Shown: positions 7,939-15,051 of the stretch, one piece after another
Numbering within the stretch: position 1 is the stretch's first letter
Layout of the letters: each line of letters starts with the position of its first letter
Origin: JAGMCJ01 sp046761005
Lineage (GTDB): Archaea > Thermoplasmatota > Thermoplasmata > RBG-16-68-12 > JAGMCJ01
Reading direction: 5' to 3'
DNA: 20,785 bases
NCBI GenBank assembly: GCA_046761005.1
Contig: JBHIFI010000030.1
Span: 1 to 20,785 of the forward strand
Notes under the pieces: model-generated
The model's input: the letters and a program-made list of their open reading frames with translations, nothing else
Databases searched by the model: none
What the model was told of the DNA's origin: nothing
Made by a program: the position numbers and the translations under genes

Positions 7939-8202
7939 TCATTCCTCCTGAGGTGGAGGCTCTACCCTTGAGGGTTCGGGTTCCTCAGTGACGACCTCCC
8001 CAAAGGCAACTCTCCGCATGACCCTCACTATCCTGATCTTGACCTTTTGACCGACCGTAGTATTCGGAACAAAGACAACGAAATTGTTTATCCTCGTTAG
8101 GCCGTCGCCTTCCCGCCCAAGGTCCTCAATTTCACACTCATATATCTTGCCCTCCTCCACAGGGGACTGCGGAGGCCTGAATCCGAATTCTCCGATCAAC
8201 AC
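7939..8202 (-). CDS. Stand-alone TRAM-domain RNA-binding protein
   Basis: A single TRAM domain, a small OB-like beta barrel that binds RNA. Archaeal stand-alone TRAM proteins act as RNA chaperones, and several are cold-responsive. The 87-residue protein has the domain at about 17-72: EGKIYECEIEDLGREGDGLT, then FVVFVPNTTVGQKVKIRI and RVAFGEVV, with the typical glycine- and lysine/arginine-rich strands. An acidic, proline-rich tail (EEPEPSRVEPPPQEE) follows, which is common in this group. The start is GTG 8202: GGAG lies 8 bases upstream and a good TATA box lies about 25 bases before the predicted leader. The gene looks monocistronic, separated from the zinc-ribbon gene by its own promoter and followed by a long spacer. 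Confidence 0.92.
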   Translation of the reverse strand: MLIGEFGFRPPQSPVEEGKIYECEIEDLGREGDGLTRINNFVVFVPNTTVGQKVKIRIVRVMRRVAFGEVVTEEPEPSRVEPPPQEE

Positions 8203-8210
8203 TATTTCAA

Positions 8211-8250
8211 CTCCAATTCCTGACTTCGAATCCTTTCCATTCTATATAAT
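8211..8250 (-). promoter_or_regulatory. Promoter and SD of the TRAM gene
   Basis: Minus-strand ATTATATA (8250-8243) is one of the best TATA boxes in the window. The transcript is predicted to start near 8220, just before GGAG (8214-8211), which is 8 bases from GTG 8202. Confidence 0.65.
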
Positions 8251-8360
8251 ATTTCTTCTCGGGCCAGGGAAATGGAAAAGTCACGTCTGCGTCCTTATTC
8301 TTGGTGCGTTTCCCAGGATAGAGAAACTGAAAAGGGCGTCCTTCAACCCTCTCGAATAGC

Positions 8361-8753
8361 CTAGGGAGCACCCACTTCATAATCTTCTTCACTCACGACC
8401 TTTGTAAGCCTAAGAGAGAGTATCAGGAAGACTATGCCGACTATGAGAGCCACCAGACCAGCTGTCGCAAAGAGCCTATTGATCCAGCCAAAAGCATAAT
8501 AGGCCTCGCCTATGATAGGAATCTTGAACCAGTCATGAGCAAACGACCCTAGTGAGAAAAACCCCCCAAAGAACACCAACACGAGACCTAACCAGAAGAG
8601 AAGACGTTCTCTCTTACCCTCTTCGTATGCGACTTCTTCCTCTTCCAGCACCTTTATATCTCCAATGAAGGTTTCACCACACTCTGGACACTCCTTGGAA
8701 TCGAGAGGAATGGATGCGCTGCAAGTTGGACATTTACCCATTTCTAAAGCCAA
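8361..8753 (-). CDS. Zinc-ribbon protein with two membrane segments
   Basis: 130 residues. An N-terminal zinc ribbon has Cys8, Cys11, Cys22 and Cys25 (CPTC and CPEC knuckles 10 residues apart). An acidic linker (residues 30-46) leads to two hydrophobic segments, about 47-70 and 92-114, each predicted to cross the membrane, then a short acidic tail. This zinc-ribbon plus membrane-helix layout is common in archaea and uncharacterised; it may anchor a nucleic-acid or protein-binding ribbon at the cytoplasmic face. The start is TTG 8753 because GGTG lies 6 bases upstream, while ATG 8741 has no SD. It lies 72 bases downstream of the peptidase gene on the same strand and probably has its own weak promoter. 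Confidence 0.8.
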   Translation of the reverse strand: MALEMGKCPTCSASIPLDSKECPECGETFIGDIKVLEEEEVAYEEGKRERLLFWLGLVLVFFGGFFSLGSFAHDWFKIPIIGEAYYAFGWINRLFATAGLVALIVGIVFLILSLRLTKVVSEEDYEVGAP

Positions 8754-8759
8754 TGCCTA

Positions 8760-8799
8760 CACCATTTCTGAGTTATTTTCTGCTCTCTAATAATCTTTT
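8760..8799 (-). promoter_or_regulatory. Possible promoter and SD of the zinc-ribbon gene
   Basis: Minus-strand AAGATTATTAG (about 8797-8787) is a moderate TATA match. GGTG at 8763-8760 lies 6 bases before TTG 8753 and decides that start over the internal ATG. Confidence 0.35.
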
Positions 8800-8825
8800 C
8801 TACTCTACTATCGAAAGAGCATGGC

Positions 8826-10301
8826 CTAACCGAGGTTTTCCTCGATCTCATCGACCAGAGGATTGATATCCAGTCCTGAGTAGCCAATCATTCTCGCCAA
8901 CTCAATGACATCATACTTCTGGCCACTTGCCCAGAGATCCTTAAGGTAGCTTCCAGCCTCCGCATCGAGAAACCATTCGTCCCCATACTTCTCTTGAAGA
9001 ACCGCTCGCAGCTGGGCCTCGAATATCCAGGCTCTAAGATATTGGGCGGTATAGAAACCATCATCCATATCTGCGAGGTAATGACCGGGTGGATGCTTGA
9101 AAACGAGAGCATCCTCAAGAGTCTTTGAATAGACCTCATCCATTCCAGCCAACCCCTTACTGTGAATCTCCATTTCATATTTCAGTTTCGCTCCATAGCG
9201 TCTCAGGAAGTACAGCTTCGTGAGGTAGGCGAACTCAAGGTAGGAAGAGTAGTCCTCCATCTCGATGTTTCTTCTCAACCAGTTCCTGTCATTAGAGAGA
9301 TATTCCAGAAGAAAGGCATAGGTCTCTGATACAGATTTGTCCCCTAGCCATTTGTACTCAAAGAAGGTTTCTTCTTCGGTGCAACCATGGTGCTCTGCAT
9401 GGCCAGCCTCGTGAAAGAGCGATTGAAAATCTGAGAGTCCTCCTTGAGGCATAATCACAAGCATAATCTTCTCTGGGATCTTTATTGGAGCGCAGAAGGC
9501 TCTTGGAGATTTCTTTTCCCTCTCCTCCGTATCCAGTATTATGTTTGGCTGGTCATCGAGGTTTATTCCTATTCCATTGAGGGTCCTCTTGAGTGTTGGT
9601 ACAGCCTCCTCTTTCTTGAAATATGCATCGTACTTCTTTGCCCTCAGAAGATAGGCAATGTCGTGTTTCTCTGCTTCCAGGAGGGACAGTCCGATCCCGC
9701 TCAGGAGGTCTTCCATCCTCTCTTTGTAGAGTCGAGAAGTCTGGGATATTAGCACATTCATGCCATCCATCAGTGAACGAAAGTTCAGATTCTTGATATC
9801 GCTCATGTGCTCCTTGTAGTTTGGATAACCCAGACTCACGGAGAGAGTGTGAAATCTATCTATCCTCTTCTCAAGAACGGGATTGATATCATCGAGCACT
9901 TTGTTTCTTCCTTCATAAATCGCATGACGATAGCCACGGTCATCGGAGTTCAACATCTTGACAACGGAGAACCTGTAGGGTATCTCCTCATCCTCCAGCT
10001 TAACGACTTTGGTCGCCTCCATCCGTCCTTTCTTATCAGTGAGTTCTTTGACAGCATTCTGAAGGTGACCTGCAGACGATGCTCCGTACAAATACCGCAG
10101 CCTTCTTAGATCCTCACCGCTTGCTTCCTCCACTTCAGATTTGAGATTCATGACAGTTTCCTTTGTGAAAAGGTGCTCGTATTGCTTGAATATGGACGTA
10201 AGATCCATGTCATCCTTCTGTCCAGACCAGTTCAGATAGTATTCCTCGTCCTCTTTCTCGTTGAAGACCTCCATGTCGGCCCTGATTCTCTCGATGTCCA
10301 T
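8826..10301 (-). CDS. M3-like zinc metallopeptidase (oligopeptidase / carboxypeptidase type)
   Basis: A gluzincin peptidase, expected to cleave short peptides in the cytoplasm; no signal peptide is present. The 491-residue protein is mainly helical. The zinc site is His297-Glu298-x-x-His301 in FHEAGHAEHH. The third ligand is most likely Glu326 in SVSETYAF, exactly 25 residues after His301, the spacing known from thimet oligopeptidase (family M3). The C-terminal block HPPGHYLADMDDGFYTAQYL (403-422) resembles the tyrosine-rich substrate loop of M3 enzymes. Overall length is shorter than PepF or thimet oligopeptidase (about 600-680). M32 carboxypeptidases share the fold, but the Glu spacing favours M3. 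The start is ATG 10301, with a GGAGG-like SD and a divergent promoter shared with metG. The substrate is unknown. Confidence 0.85.
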   Translation of the reverse strand: MDIERIRADMEVFNEKEDEEYYLNWSGQKDDMDLTSIFKQYEHLFTKETVMNLKSEVEEASGEDLRRLRYLYGASSAGHLQNAVKELTDKKGRMEATKVVKLEDEEIPYRFSVVKMLNSDDRGYRHAIYEGRNKVLDDINPVLEKRIDRFHTLSVSLGYPNYKEHMSDIKNLNFRSLMDGMNVLISQTSRLYKERMEDLLSGIGLSLLEAEKHDIAYLLRAKKYDAYFKKEEAVPTLKRTLNGIGINLDDQPNIILDTEEREKKSPRAFCAPIKIPEKIMLVIMPQGGLSDFQSLFHEAGHAEHHGCTEEETFFEYKWLGDKSVSETYAFLLEYLSNDRNWLRRNIEMEDYSSYLEFAYLTKLYFLRRYGAKLKYEMEIHSKGLAGMDEVYSKTLEDALVFKHPPGHYLADMDDGFYTAQYLRAWIFEAQLRAVLQEKYGDEWFLDAEAGSYLKDLWASGQKYDVIELARMIGYSGLDINPLVDEIEENLG

Positions 10302-10396
10302 ACTGCCTGCCCCTCCGCCTCATGGTGTTTTTGGATATTATCTTTTCTTATGTCTCTGACCTCAAATTTAAATCCTATGACCTTTATCATCCAGAT
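10302..10396. promoter_or_regulatory. Divergent promoter region between the peptidase and metG
   Basis: Minus strand: GATAATATCC (10342-10333) lies about 25 bases before a predicted start near 10312, followed by a GGAGGGG stretch and ATG 10301. Plus strand: AAATTTAAATCC (10364-10375) lies about 26 bases before 10396-10397, so the metG transcript probably begins at or next to GTG 10397 and is nearly leaderless. The two boxes are only about 25 bases apart, so the promoters may compete. Confidence 0.45.
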
Positions 10397-12583
10397 GTGG
10401 AAAAGATATTCATTGGAGTGGCCTGGCCTTATGCGAATGGCGTCATTCATGTCGGTGGACTGGCAGGATGCTACCTTCCTCCAGATATATTCGCCAGATA
10501 CCATCGGATGAAAGGAAATGATGTCCTTATGGTCTCAGGCTCAGACATGCATGGAACACCCACAACTGTCCGCGCGGAGGCAGAGGGTGTTGAGCCCGAG
10601 GTTATTGCACATCGTTATCACAAGATAAACATGAGGAGCCTCGAACGTTTTGGCCTCAGCTTTGATCTATACCTAAGTACCGAGCATCCAACGCACTTTG
10701 AGATCGTCAAAGACTTCATGACCAACCTCTGGGAGCAAGGGGACATCTACGAAAAAGAAATGTCCCTTCCCTATTGCAGGAATTGCAAACGTTTTCTCCC
10801 TGATCGTTATGTCGAGGGCACCTGCTCTCACTGCGGACACATTGGAGCTAGAGGGGATCAATGTGATGAATGCGGGAAAATCCTCGATCCCGATGACCTT
10901 ATCGATCCCTATTGCACAATTTGCAGAGAAAGGCCTGAAATAAGGACAAGAAACCATCTCTTCTTCAGGCTAACGGCCTTCGAGGAAGCGCTGAAGGATT
11001 ACGTCAAGGATAAGACCTATTGGAGGCCCAATGTTCTGAACTTCACTCGGAACTGGCTTGAAAGCGGACTGCAGGACAGACCTGTCTCGCGTGATATCAC
11101 TTGGGGAATTCCCATTCCAATAGAGGGACACGAAGACAAGAGAGTTTATGTGTGGTTTGAGGCCTTCATGGGATATTTTTCCATGTCTGTAGAGTGGGCA
11201 AGGAGGAAGGGGACACCTATAGCTTGGGAAGATTTCTGGCGGGATCCGGAGGCTAGGCATTACTACTTCCTTGGAAAGGACAACATACCGTTCCATACAA
11301 TCTTCTGGCCAGCTGTACTCATGGCTCGCGGGAATCTGAACCTCCCCTATGATGTCCCCGCAAACGAGTTCATGAGGTTCGGGGGTGAACAATTCTCAAA
11401 ATCCAGAGGGGTAACCCTGGAAATCGACAAGTTCCTGGATAACTATCCGGCGGATTCCCTGAGATACTACTTGACCATTAACATGCCTGAAAACAGGGAT
11501 TCGGACTTCACCTGGCAGGATTTCGTCACGAGAAACAACACTGAGTTGCTTGCTTCATACGGGAACTTCGTTCACAGAGTTCTTACTTTCGTCAACAAGC
11601 ACTTCGGGGAGGTCCCTCCGGTTGTCGAGATGACGGAGAAAGACAAAGAAGCTCTTGAGAGAATCGAGCAGACATGGAAGATAGTTGACGAGAATTTGGC
11701 AAGGGTTAAGTTCAAGGATTCGATGAAAAAGATAATGAGTCTTTCGCGGTTCGGAAACCAGTTCTTTGACGCTGTGGGACCCTGGACCCTCGTGAAGGTT
11801 GACAAGACTGCTTGCGGGACATCACTGCATGTTGCCCTCCGGATAGTCAAGGCCCTCTGCATACTGTCCGCCCCATTTCTTCCCTTTTCCTCTGCGAGGT
11901 TGTGGAATATGCTGGGCTATGAATCAGATGTACACAGTCAGAGCTGGGAGGAAGCGCTCAAGGACATGGAAACAGGTCAGAAGATTGGGAAGCCCTCTCC
12001 TCTCTTCAAGAAAATCGAGCTTCCTGAGGAATTGGCGGAATCAGAATCTACCCTTGATCTGAGAGTGGGAAAGGTTGTTTCGGTCGAGGACCACCCGAAC
12101 GCGGACAAACTCTATGTGCTATCCGTCGACTTGGGTGATGAAAAGAGACAGCTCGTTGCCGGCCTCAAAGGCTATTACACGAGTGAGGAGCTTATGGGAA
12201 GAGACCTGGTCATTCTCTGCAACCTTCAACCCGCCAAGCTCAGAGGGGTGGAATCTCACGGGATGCTTTTGGCGGCCGAGGACAAGGATGTCGTATCCCT
12301 TCTTCTTGCGGAAGGCTCTGTCCCCGGAACTCAGATTCTCGGAAGCAAAGGCCTTCCAACTGTCTCGTTTGAACGTTTCAGGGATCTGAAGATAGTGGTA
12401 GCTCAGGAAAAGAACGGAAAGCTCGACGTGGGAGAGGAGAAGCTCCTGGAGATGGAAATCGAGGAGGGAAAGAAGACAGCTGTCATTCTCGAAAGTGAGG
12501 GAGAGCGAGCGGTTCCTCTCGTGGCAAACGGAAAGCTCGTAACGCTAGACAGAGATGTTCGCGCAGGATCTCGGGTCAAGTGA
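10397..12583 (+). CDS. metG: Methionyl-tRNA synthetase with C-terminal tRNA-binding domain
   Basis: Charges tRNA-Met. The protein has 728 residues from GTG 10397. The class I HIGH motif is HVGG at 18-21, following WPYANGVI. The KMSKS loop is FSKSR at 333-337. Four CxxC knuckles (about 127/130, 143/146, 156/159, 173/176) make the double zinc-knuckle form. Anticodon-binding helices run from about 390 to 540. An EMAP-II-like OB domain covers roughly 550-635 (DLRVGKVVSVEDHPNADKLY). A further 90 residues end the protein (see findings). An open frame reaches back to ATG 10322, but the extra 25 residues are not conserved-looking and GTG 10397 gives the standard beginning (EKIFIGVAWPYANG). It overlaps the PHP frame and is probably co-transcribed with it. 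Confidence 0.96.
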   Translation: MEKIFIGVAWPYANGVIHVGGLAGCYLPPDIFARYHRMKGNDVLMVSGSDMHGTPTTVRAEAEGVEPEVIAHRYHKINMRSLERFGLSFDLYLSTEHPTHFEIVKDFMTNLWEQGDIYEKEMSLPYCRNCKRFLPDRYVEGTCSHCGHIGARGDQCDECGKILDPDDLIDPYCTICRERPEIRTRNHLFFRLTAFEEALKDYVKDKTYWRPNVLNFTRNWLESGLQDRPVSRDITWGIPIPIEGHEDKRVYVWFEAFMGYFSMSVEWARRKGTPIAWEDFWRDPEARHYYFLGKDNIPFHTIFWPAVLMARGNLNLPYDVPANEFMRFGGEQFSKSRGVTLEIDKFLDNYPADSLRYYLTINMPENRDSDFTWQDFVTRNNTELLASYGNFVHRVLTFVNKHFGEVPPVVEMTEKDKEALERIEQTWKIVDENLARVKFKDSMKKIMSLSRFGNQFFDAVGPWTLVKVDKTACGTSLHVALRIVKALCILSAPFLPFSSARLWNMLGYESDVHSQSWEEALKDMETGQKIGKPSPLFKKIELPEELAESESTLDLRVGKVVSVEDHPNADKLYVLSVDLGDEKRQLVAGLKGYYTSEELMGRDLVILCNLQPAKLRGVESHGMLLAAEDKDVVSLLLAEGSVPGTQILGSKGLPTVSFERFRDLKIVVAQEKNGKLDVGEEKLLEMEIEEGKKTAVILESEGERAVPLVANGKLVTLDRDVRAGSRVK

Positions 12584-12594
12584 TCCAGATGAAG

Positions 12595-13257
12595 ATGGAT
12601 CTGCACATACACTCCGTTTTCTCATCGGATGGAAGAGAAAGGCCTGAGGATATTCTGAGATATGCGAGGAAGATAGGACTGGACGGGATTGCCATTCTCG
12701 ACCATAACGATGTGCGCGGTTCTCTGAAGGCATACGAGATGTCCAAAGGTATGGAGGACTTCCTTGTAGTCAGGGGTCTCGAAGTGTCGACCGATGCGGG
12801 TCATATAATCGCATATGGCGTAGACAAATCAGTCCCCTCCCGCAAGACAATCGAAGAAACGGTGGAGATGGTTCAGGACTTTGGCGGGATATCGGTCGTC
12901 CCTCACCCATATAGATTCTGGTCAGGCATCGGCGCGAAATCGGTCTCGCCGAAGTACTTCTCAGCGATAGAGATCCAAAATGGTCGATGCACCCCCAGAA
13001 ACAATAGGAGGTCAAGAGAACTCGCAGAGAAACTCCAGCTTGGCCAGACCGGAGGCACCGATTCGCATGATTTGGAAGAGGTCGGTAGGTCCTTTACCAT
13101 GTTCGAAAGCAATCCCGCCAGCGAGGATGAAGTGATCGAGGAAATCATGAAACGCAGGACCACCGCGAATGGGGAGAGCAGAGGAATACGTGGCACAATG
13201 GAGTATGTCTACTCCTCTATCACAAAATGGATAGGGAGGGGTATGAAGAAGATCTAG
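12595..13257 (+). CDS. PHP-domain metal-dependent phosphoesterase
   Basis: A PHP (polymerase and histidinol phosphatase) fold protein, expected to hydrolyse a phosphoester with a trinuclear metal site; the substrate is unknown. All four motifs are present: DLHIHSVFSSDG at the N-terminus (HxH), ILDHNDVRG, VVPHPYRF and GTDSHD. Length is 220 residues from ATG 12595, typical of the small stand-alone group. In-frame starts are GTG 12580 (overlapping the metG stop as GTGA), ATG 12589 and ATG 12595. GTGATC at 12580-12585 matches the SD consensus and is 9 bases from ATG 12595, which I prefer, but only 3 from 12589. The stop overlaps the convergent roadblock stop in a shared CTAG. It is not a DNA polymerase X fusion; histidinol phosphatase activity cannot be excluded. 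Confidence 0.9.
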   Translation: MDLHIHSVFSSDGRERPEDILRYARKIGLDGIAILDHNDVRGSLKAYEMSKGMEDFLVVRGLEVSTDAGHIIAYGVDKSVPSRKTIEETVEMVQDFGGISVVPHPYRFWSGIGAKSVSPKYFSAIEIQNGRCTPRNNRRSRELAEKLQLGQTGGTDSHDLEEVGRSFTMFESNPASEDEVIEEIMKRRTTANGESRGIRGTMEYVYSSITKWIGRGMKKI

Positions 13258-13634
13258 AGGTGCTTCTTAAGCTCCTCGCTTCTCTTTTCTAGCTCGTCGA
13301 TAATCCTGCCTTCATCTGCATCCTTTGATGCAATTACAACGTAGAGAGCCTTTGGACCGTCACTTACAATCAACACCTTGGAAGTCTCAAGGCAGATCCC
13401 TATGTTCTTGAGTTTCTGCTTGAGTTCGGCGGTTGCGGTCTCAGCCGCACCGAGAAGGATGGCAAACATGGCGACGAATGTCTCGGCATGGGTACCAGGC
13501 GGAAGGGTTCCAGCAATGTGCACCCCGGTGCGGGAGACAAGAATGACGCTAGAGACTCCCTCCAGTACTTTCACTTCTTCCAAGACTTTTTCAATCGCTT
13601 CCACATCTACCATTAAGATCTCATCCCTTGGCAT
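13254..13634 (-). CDS. Roadblock/LC7-domain protein
   Basis: A single roadblock/LC7 domain, a small alpha/beta scaffold that in bacteria and archaea often partners with small GTPases (MglA type). No GTPase gene is adjacent here. The 126-residue frame has the domain from about residue 10: GVSSVILVSRTGVHIAGTLP, then a helix with ETFVAMFAILLGAAETATAE, then VLIVSDGPKALYVVIASKDA, and a charged C-terminal helix. The start is uncertain: neither ATG 13634 nor ATG 13613 has an SD. ATG 13613 overlaps, as TAATG, the stop of a 13-codon mini-ORF with perfect signals (listed separately). It has its own promoter 3' of the flavin operon, so co-regulation with it is not implied. Convergent with the PHP gene. 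Confidence 0.88.
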   Translation of the reverse strand: MPRDEILMVDVEAIEKVLEEVKVLEGVSSVILVSRTGVHIAGTLPPGTHAETFVAMFAILLGAAETATAELKQKLKNIGICLETSKVLIVSDGPKALYVVIASKDADEGRIIDELEKRSEELKKHL

Positions 13635-13654
13635 CCCTTCACGAGTCTCGCCAC
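13613..13654 (-). CDS. Possible 13-codon leader mini-ORF before the roadblock gene
   Basis: GTG 13654 is preceded by a perfect AGGAGG (13666-13661) with 6-base spacing and by a TATA box at the right distance. The frame reads MARLVKGCQGMRS and ends in TAA (13615-13613), whose last base is the A of ATG 13613 in the roadblock frame. Either it is a translated leader coupled to the roadblock gene, or one base is missing or extra here and the roadblock protein truly begins at GTG 13654. Confidence 0.35.
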   Translation of the reverse strand: MARLVKGCQGMRS

Positions 13655-13660
13655 TAGTTT

Positions 13661-13705
13661 CCTCCTGAAGGCTCAGAAATGAGAAGGATAGAATGTAGAT
13701 AAAGG
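13661..13705 (-). promoter_or_regulatory. Promoter and strong SD of the roadblock transcript
   Basis: Minus-strand CCTTTATC (13705-13698) is followed about 27 bases later by the predicted start near 13675 and then AGGAGG (13666-13661). The SD is spaced for GTG 13654, not for either roadblock ATG. Confidence 0.5.
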
Positions 13706-13718
13706 TTTTTGTCCCCGC

Positions 13719-14126
13719 TCAGACTTCCTTCAGGCGGTTGTGAAGTTTCACGGCACTTTCCACAGCCATCTTTGCCCTTTCTATCCTCGCCTCTGCCTGA
13801 AGTCTTCCCATTCCTGGACCTGTTATGCCAAGGCCCACGGGCTTGTCGAATTCAACAGAGAGGTCAGTGATTTTCCTGCTTGCCTGACCCATTACAATCT
13901 CATCGTGCTCGGTTTCGCCCTCAATGACCGCGCCTAGTACGACAGCACCATCAATATCCTCTCTCAAAAGGAGCTTTTTCAGCGCGATAGGTATGTCGTA
14001 CACGCCAGGGACCTTCACGATTGTCTTGATGCTAGCCCCGAGAAAGGATGCATGATCCTTGGCTCTCTCAAGCATATCCATTGTTATGTCATAGTTGAAC
14101 TCGCTCACAATTATTCCCAGATTCAC
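13719..14126 (-). CDS. ribH: 6,7-dimethyl-8-ribityllumazine synthase
   Basis: Condenses the pyrimidine 5-amino-6-ribitylaminouracil with dihydroxybutanone phosphate (made by RibB) to give lumazine, the penultimate step to riboflavin. The protein has 135 residues and archaeal-type features. The substrate loop is EFNYDIT near residue 9, then KVPGVYDIPIALKKLL and the signature VVLGAVIEGETEHDEIV, which contains the catalytic histidine (EHDE). ITGPGM lies near the C-terminus. The start is chosen by the SD: GGAGGT (14138-14133) abuts GTG 14132 with no spacing, but is 6 bases from GTG 14126. Last gene of the flavin operon, 2 bases after ribC. Probably forms an icosahedral or pentameric shell as in relatives. 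Confidence 0.95.
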   Translation of the reverse strand: MNLGIIVSEFNYDITMDMLERAKDHASFLGASIKTIVKVPGVYDIPIALKKLLLREDIDGAVVLGAVIEGETEHDEIVMGQASRKITDLSVEFDKPVGLGITGPGMGRLQAEARIERAKMAVESAVKLHNRLKEV

Positions 14127-14128
14127 TT

Positions 14129-14596
14129 TCACACCTCCAAAGGTCCTGCGTCTTCAAATCCCTGCCTCAAACCCTTTCCTGCGTTCCGTCTGAGATTCTC
14201 GGGCCTGAAAAGAAGGTTGAAGACGTTCTCGGCATGCTCACGCGTCCTTCTATCTGCGAGCCATGCCAACTCTTTCTCATCTTTGGATTCGTCCTCATGG
14301 ACGAAGACCTCTATTATGTGTCGATTTGCAAGGAGCTGGGTCCGAATTAGACCTATCGAAGCCTCATGGGCGCATTGCTTGTCTATGGGCTGGCGTCCGG
14401 GCATGCCCAAAGCCATGACTATGTCGCAATTCTGCTCCTCAAGCAGTATCTTGGATGCGACGGGAAGGTCCTTGATTCCTGGAACCGTATAGCGGACTAT
14501 CTTGAAGCCGCCGCCGAGTTTCTTGAGTTCATCGACCGCACTTGCCGCCATATCGAACCTTGCGAATGTTGTGTCGGCTATCCCAATCCTCTTCAT
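14129..14596 (-). CDS. ribC: Riboflavin synthase, archaeal type
   Basis: Dismutates two lumazine molecules to riboflavin. Archaeal RibC is unrelated to bacterial RibE and resembles lumazine synthase in sequence. The protein has 155 residues, matching the size of the methanogen enzyme. It begins MKRIGIADTTFARFDMA. Also seen are KIVRYTVPGIKDLPVASKIL, then VMALGMPGRQPIDKQCAHEA with the histidine typical of the group, and a basic C-terminal segment. The frame is open upstream to 14641, but ATG 14596 is the proper start: it overlaps the ribL stop as ATGA and fits the family N-terminus, while the extra 15 residues belong to the ribL coding region. Third gene of the flavin operon. Confidence 0.94.
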   Translation of the reverse strand: MKRIGIADTTFARFDMAASAVDELKKLGGGFKIVRYTVPGIKDLPVASKILLEEQNCDIVMALGMPGRQPIDKQCAHEASIGLIRTQLLANRHIIEVFVHEDESKDEKELAWLADRRTREHAENVFNLLFRPENLRRNAGKGLRQGFEDAGPLEV

Positions 14597-15051
14597 GTTT
14601 TTCGACCCTCGACCGCTTCCAAGTCGGACATGACCTTCCACCAGCTAACGACCTTTTGAATTATCTTTCGCGTACCATCCAAATCCGTACCGAGTTTTGA
14701 GAGACGCACTACTTTGACATCGAGTCCCCTACTCTTGAGCTCAGCTTTTATCGCCTCCTCATCGTGCTTTTGATCATATCCAAGTGCTATGATGTCGGGC
14801 CTGAGTTCCTCGACGACCTCGAACATGTCACCCTCTTTTCCCAGGACGGCTTTATCGACAGGCTTCAAGGCATCCACGAGCTCCCTTCTAACATTCTCGG
14901 GCGTTATGGGCTCGTGCTTCTCTCTTCTTACAGTCGAATCCCTAGCAACGACGACGACGAGCTCATCCCCTAGCTTCTTGGCTTCCACGAGATAGTGCAG
15001 ATGACCGGTGTGAAGCAGGTCAAAAACACCAGATGCCATTACCCTGACCAT
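14593..15051 (-). CDS. ribL: Archaeal FAD synthetase (FMN adenylyltransferase)
   Basis: Transfers AMP from ATP to FMN to make FAD. A nucleotidyltransferase of the cytidylyltransferase-like superfamily, about 152 residues. The nucleotide-binding motif is GVFDLLHTGHLHYL (HTGH equals HxGH). Also seen are VVVARDSTVRR, DALKPVDKAVLG, RPDIIALGYDQ and a C-terminal GTDLDGTRKI in the position of the ISSTxI motif. The start is uncertain: ATG 15051 gives MVRVMASGVFD, which keeps the first Rossmann strand. GTG 15060 is possible. ATG 15039, overlapping the ribB stop as TAATG, would trim the strand. It overlaps ribB by 13 bases and ribC by 4. Related glycerol-3-phosphate cytidylyltransferases are less likely, given the flavin neighbours. 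Confidence 0.92.
   Translation of the reverse strand: MVRVMASGVFDLLHTGHLHYLVEAKKLGDELVVVVARDSTVRREKHEPITPENVRRELVDALKPVDKAVLGKEGDMFEVVEELRPDIIALGYDQKHDEEAIKAELKSRGLDVKVVRLSKLGTDLDGTRKIIQKVVSWWKVMSDLEAVEGRKT

Noticed and set aside
8207..8392. A 61-codon minus-strand frame between the zinc-ribbon and TRAM genes
   Set aside because: It runs over the strong TATA box and SD of the TRAM gene and overlaps the end of the zinc-ribbon gene; no motif or homology is recognisable.
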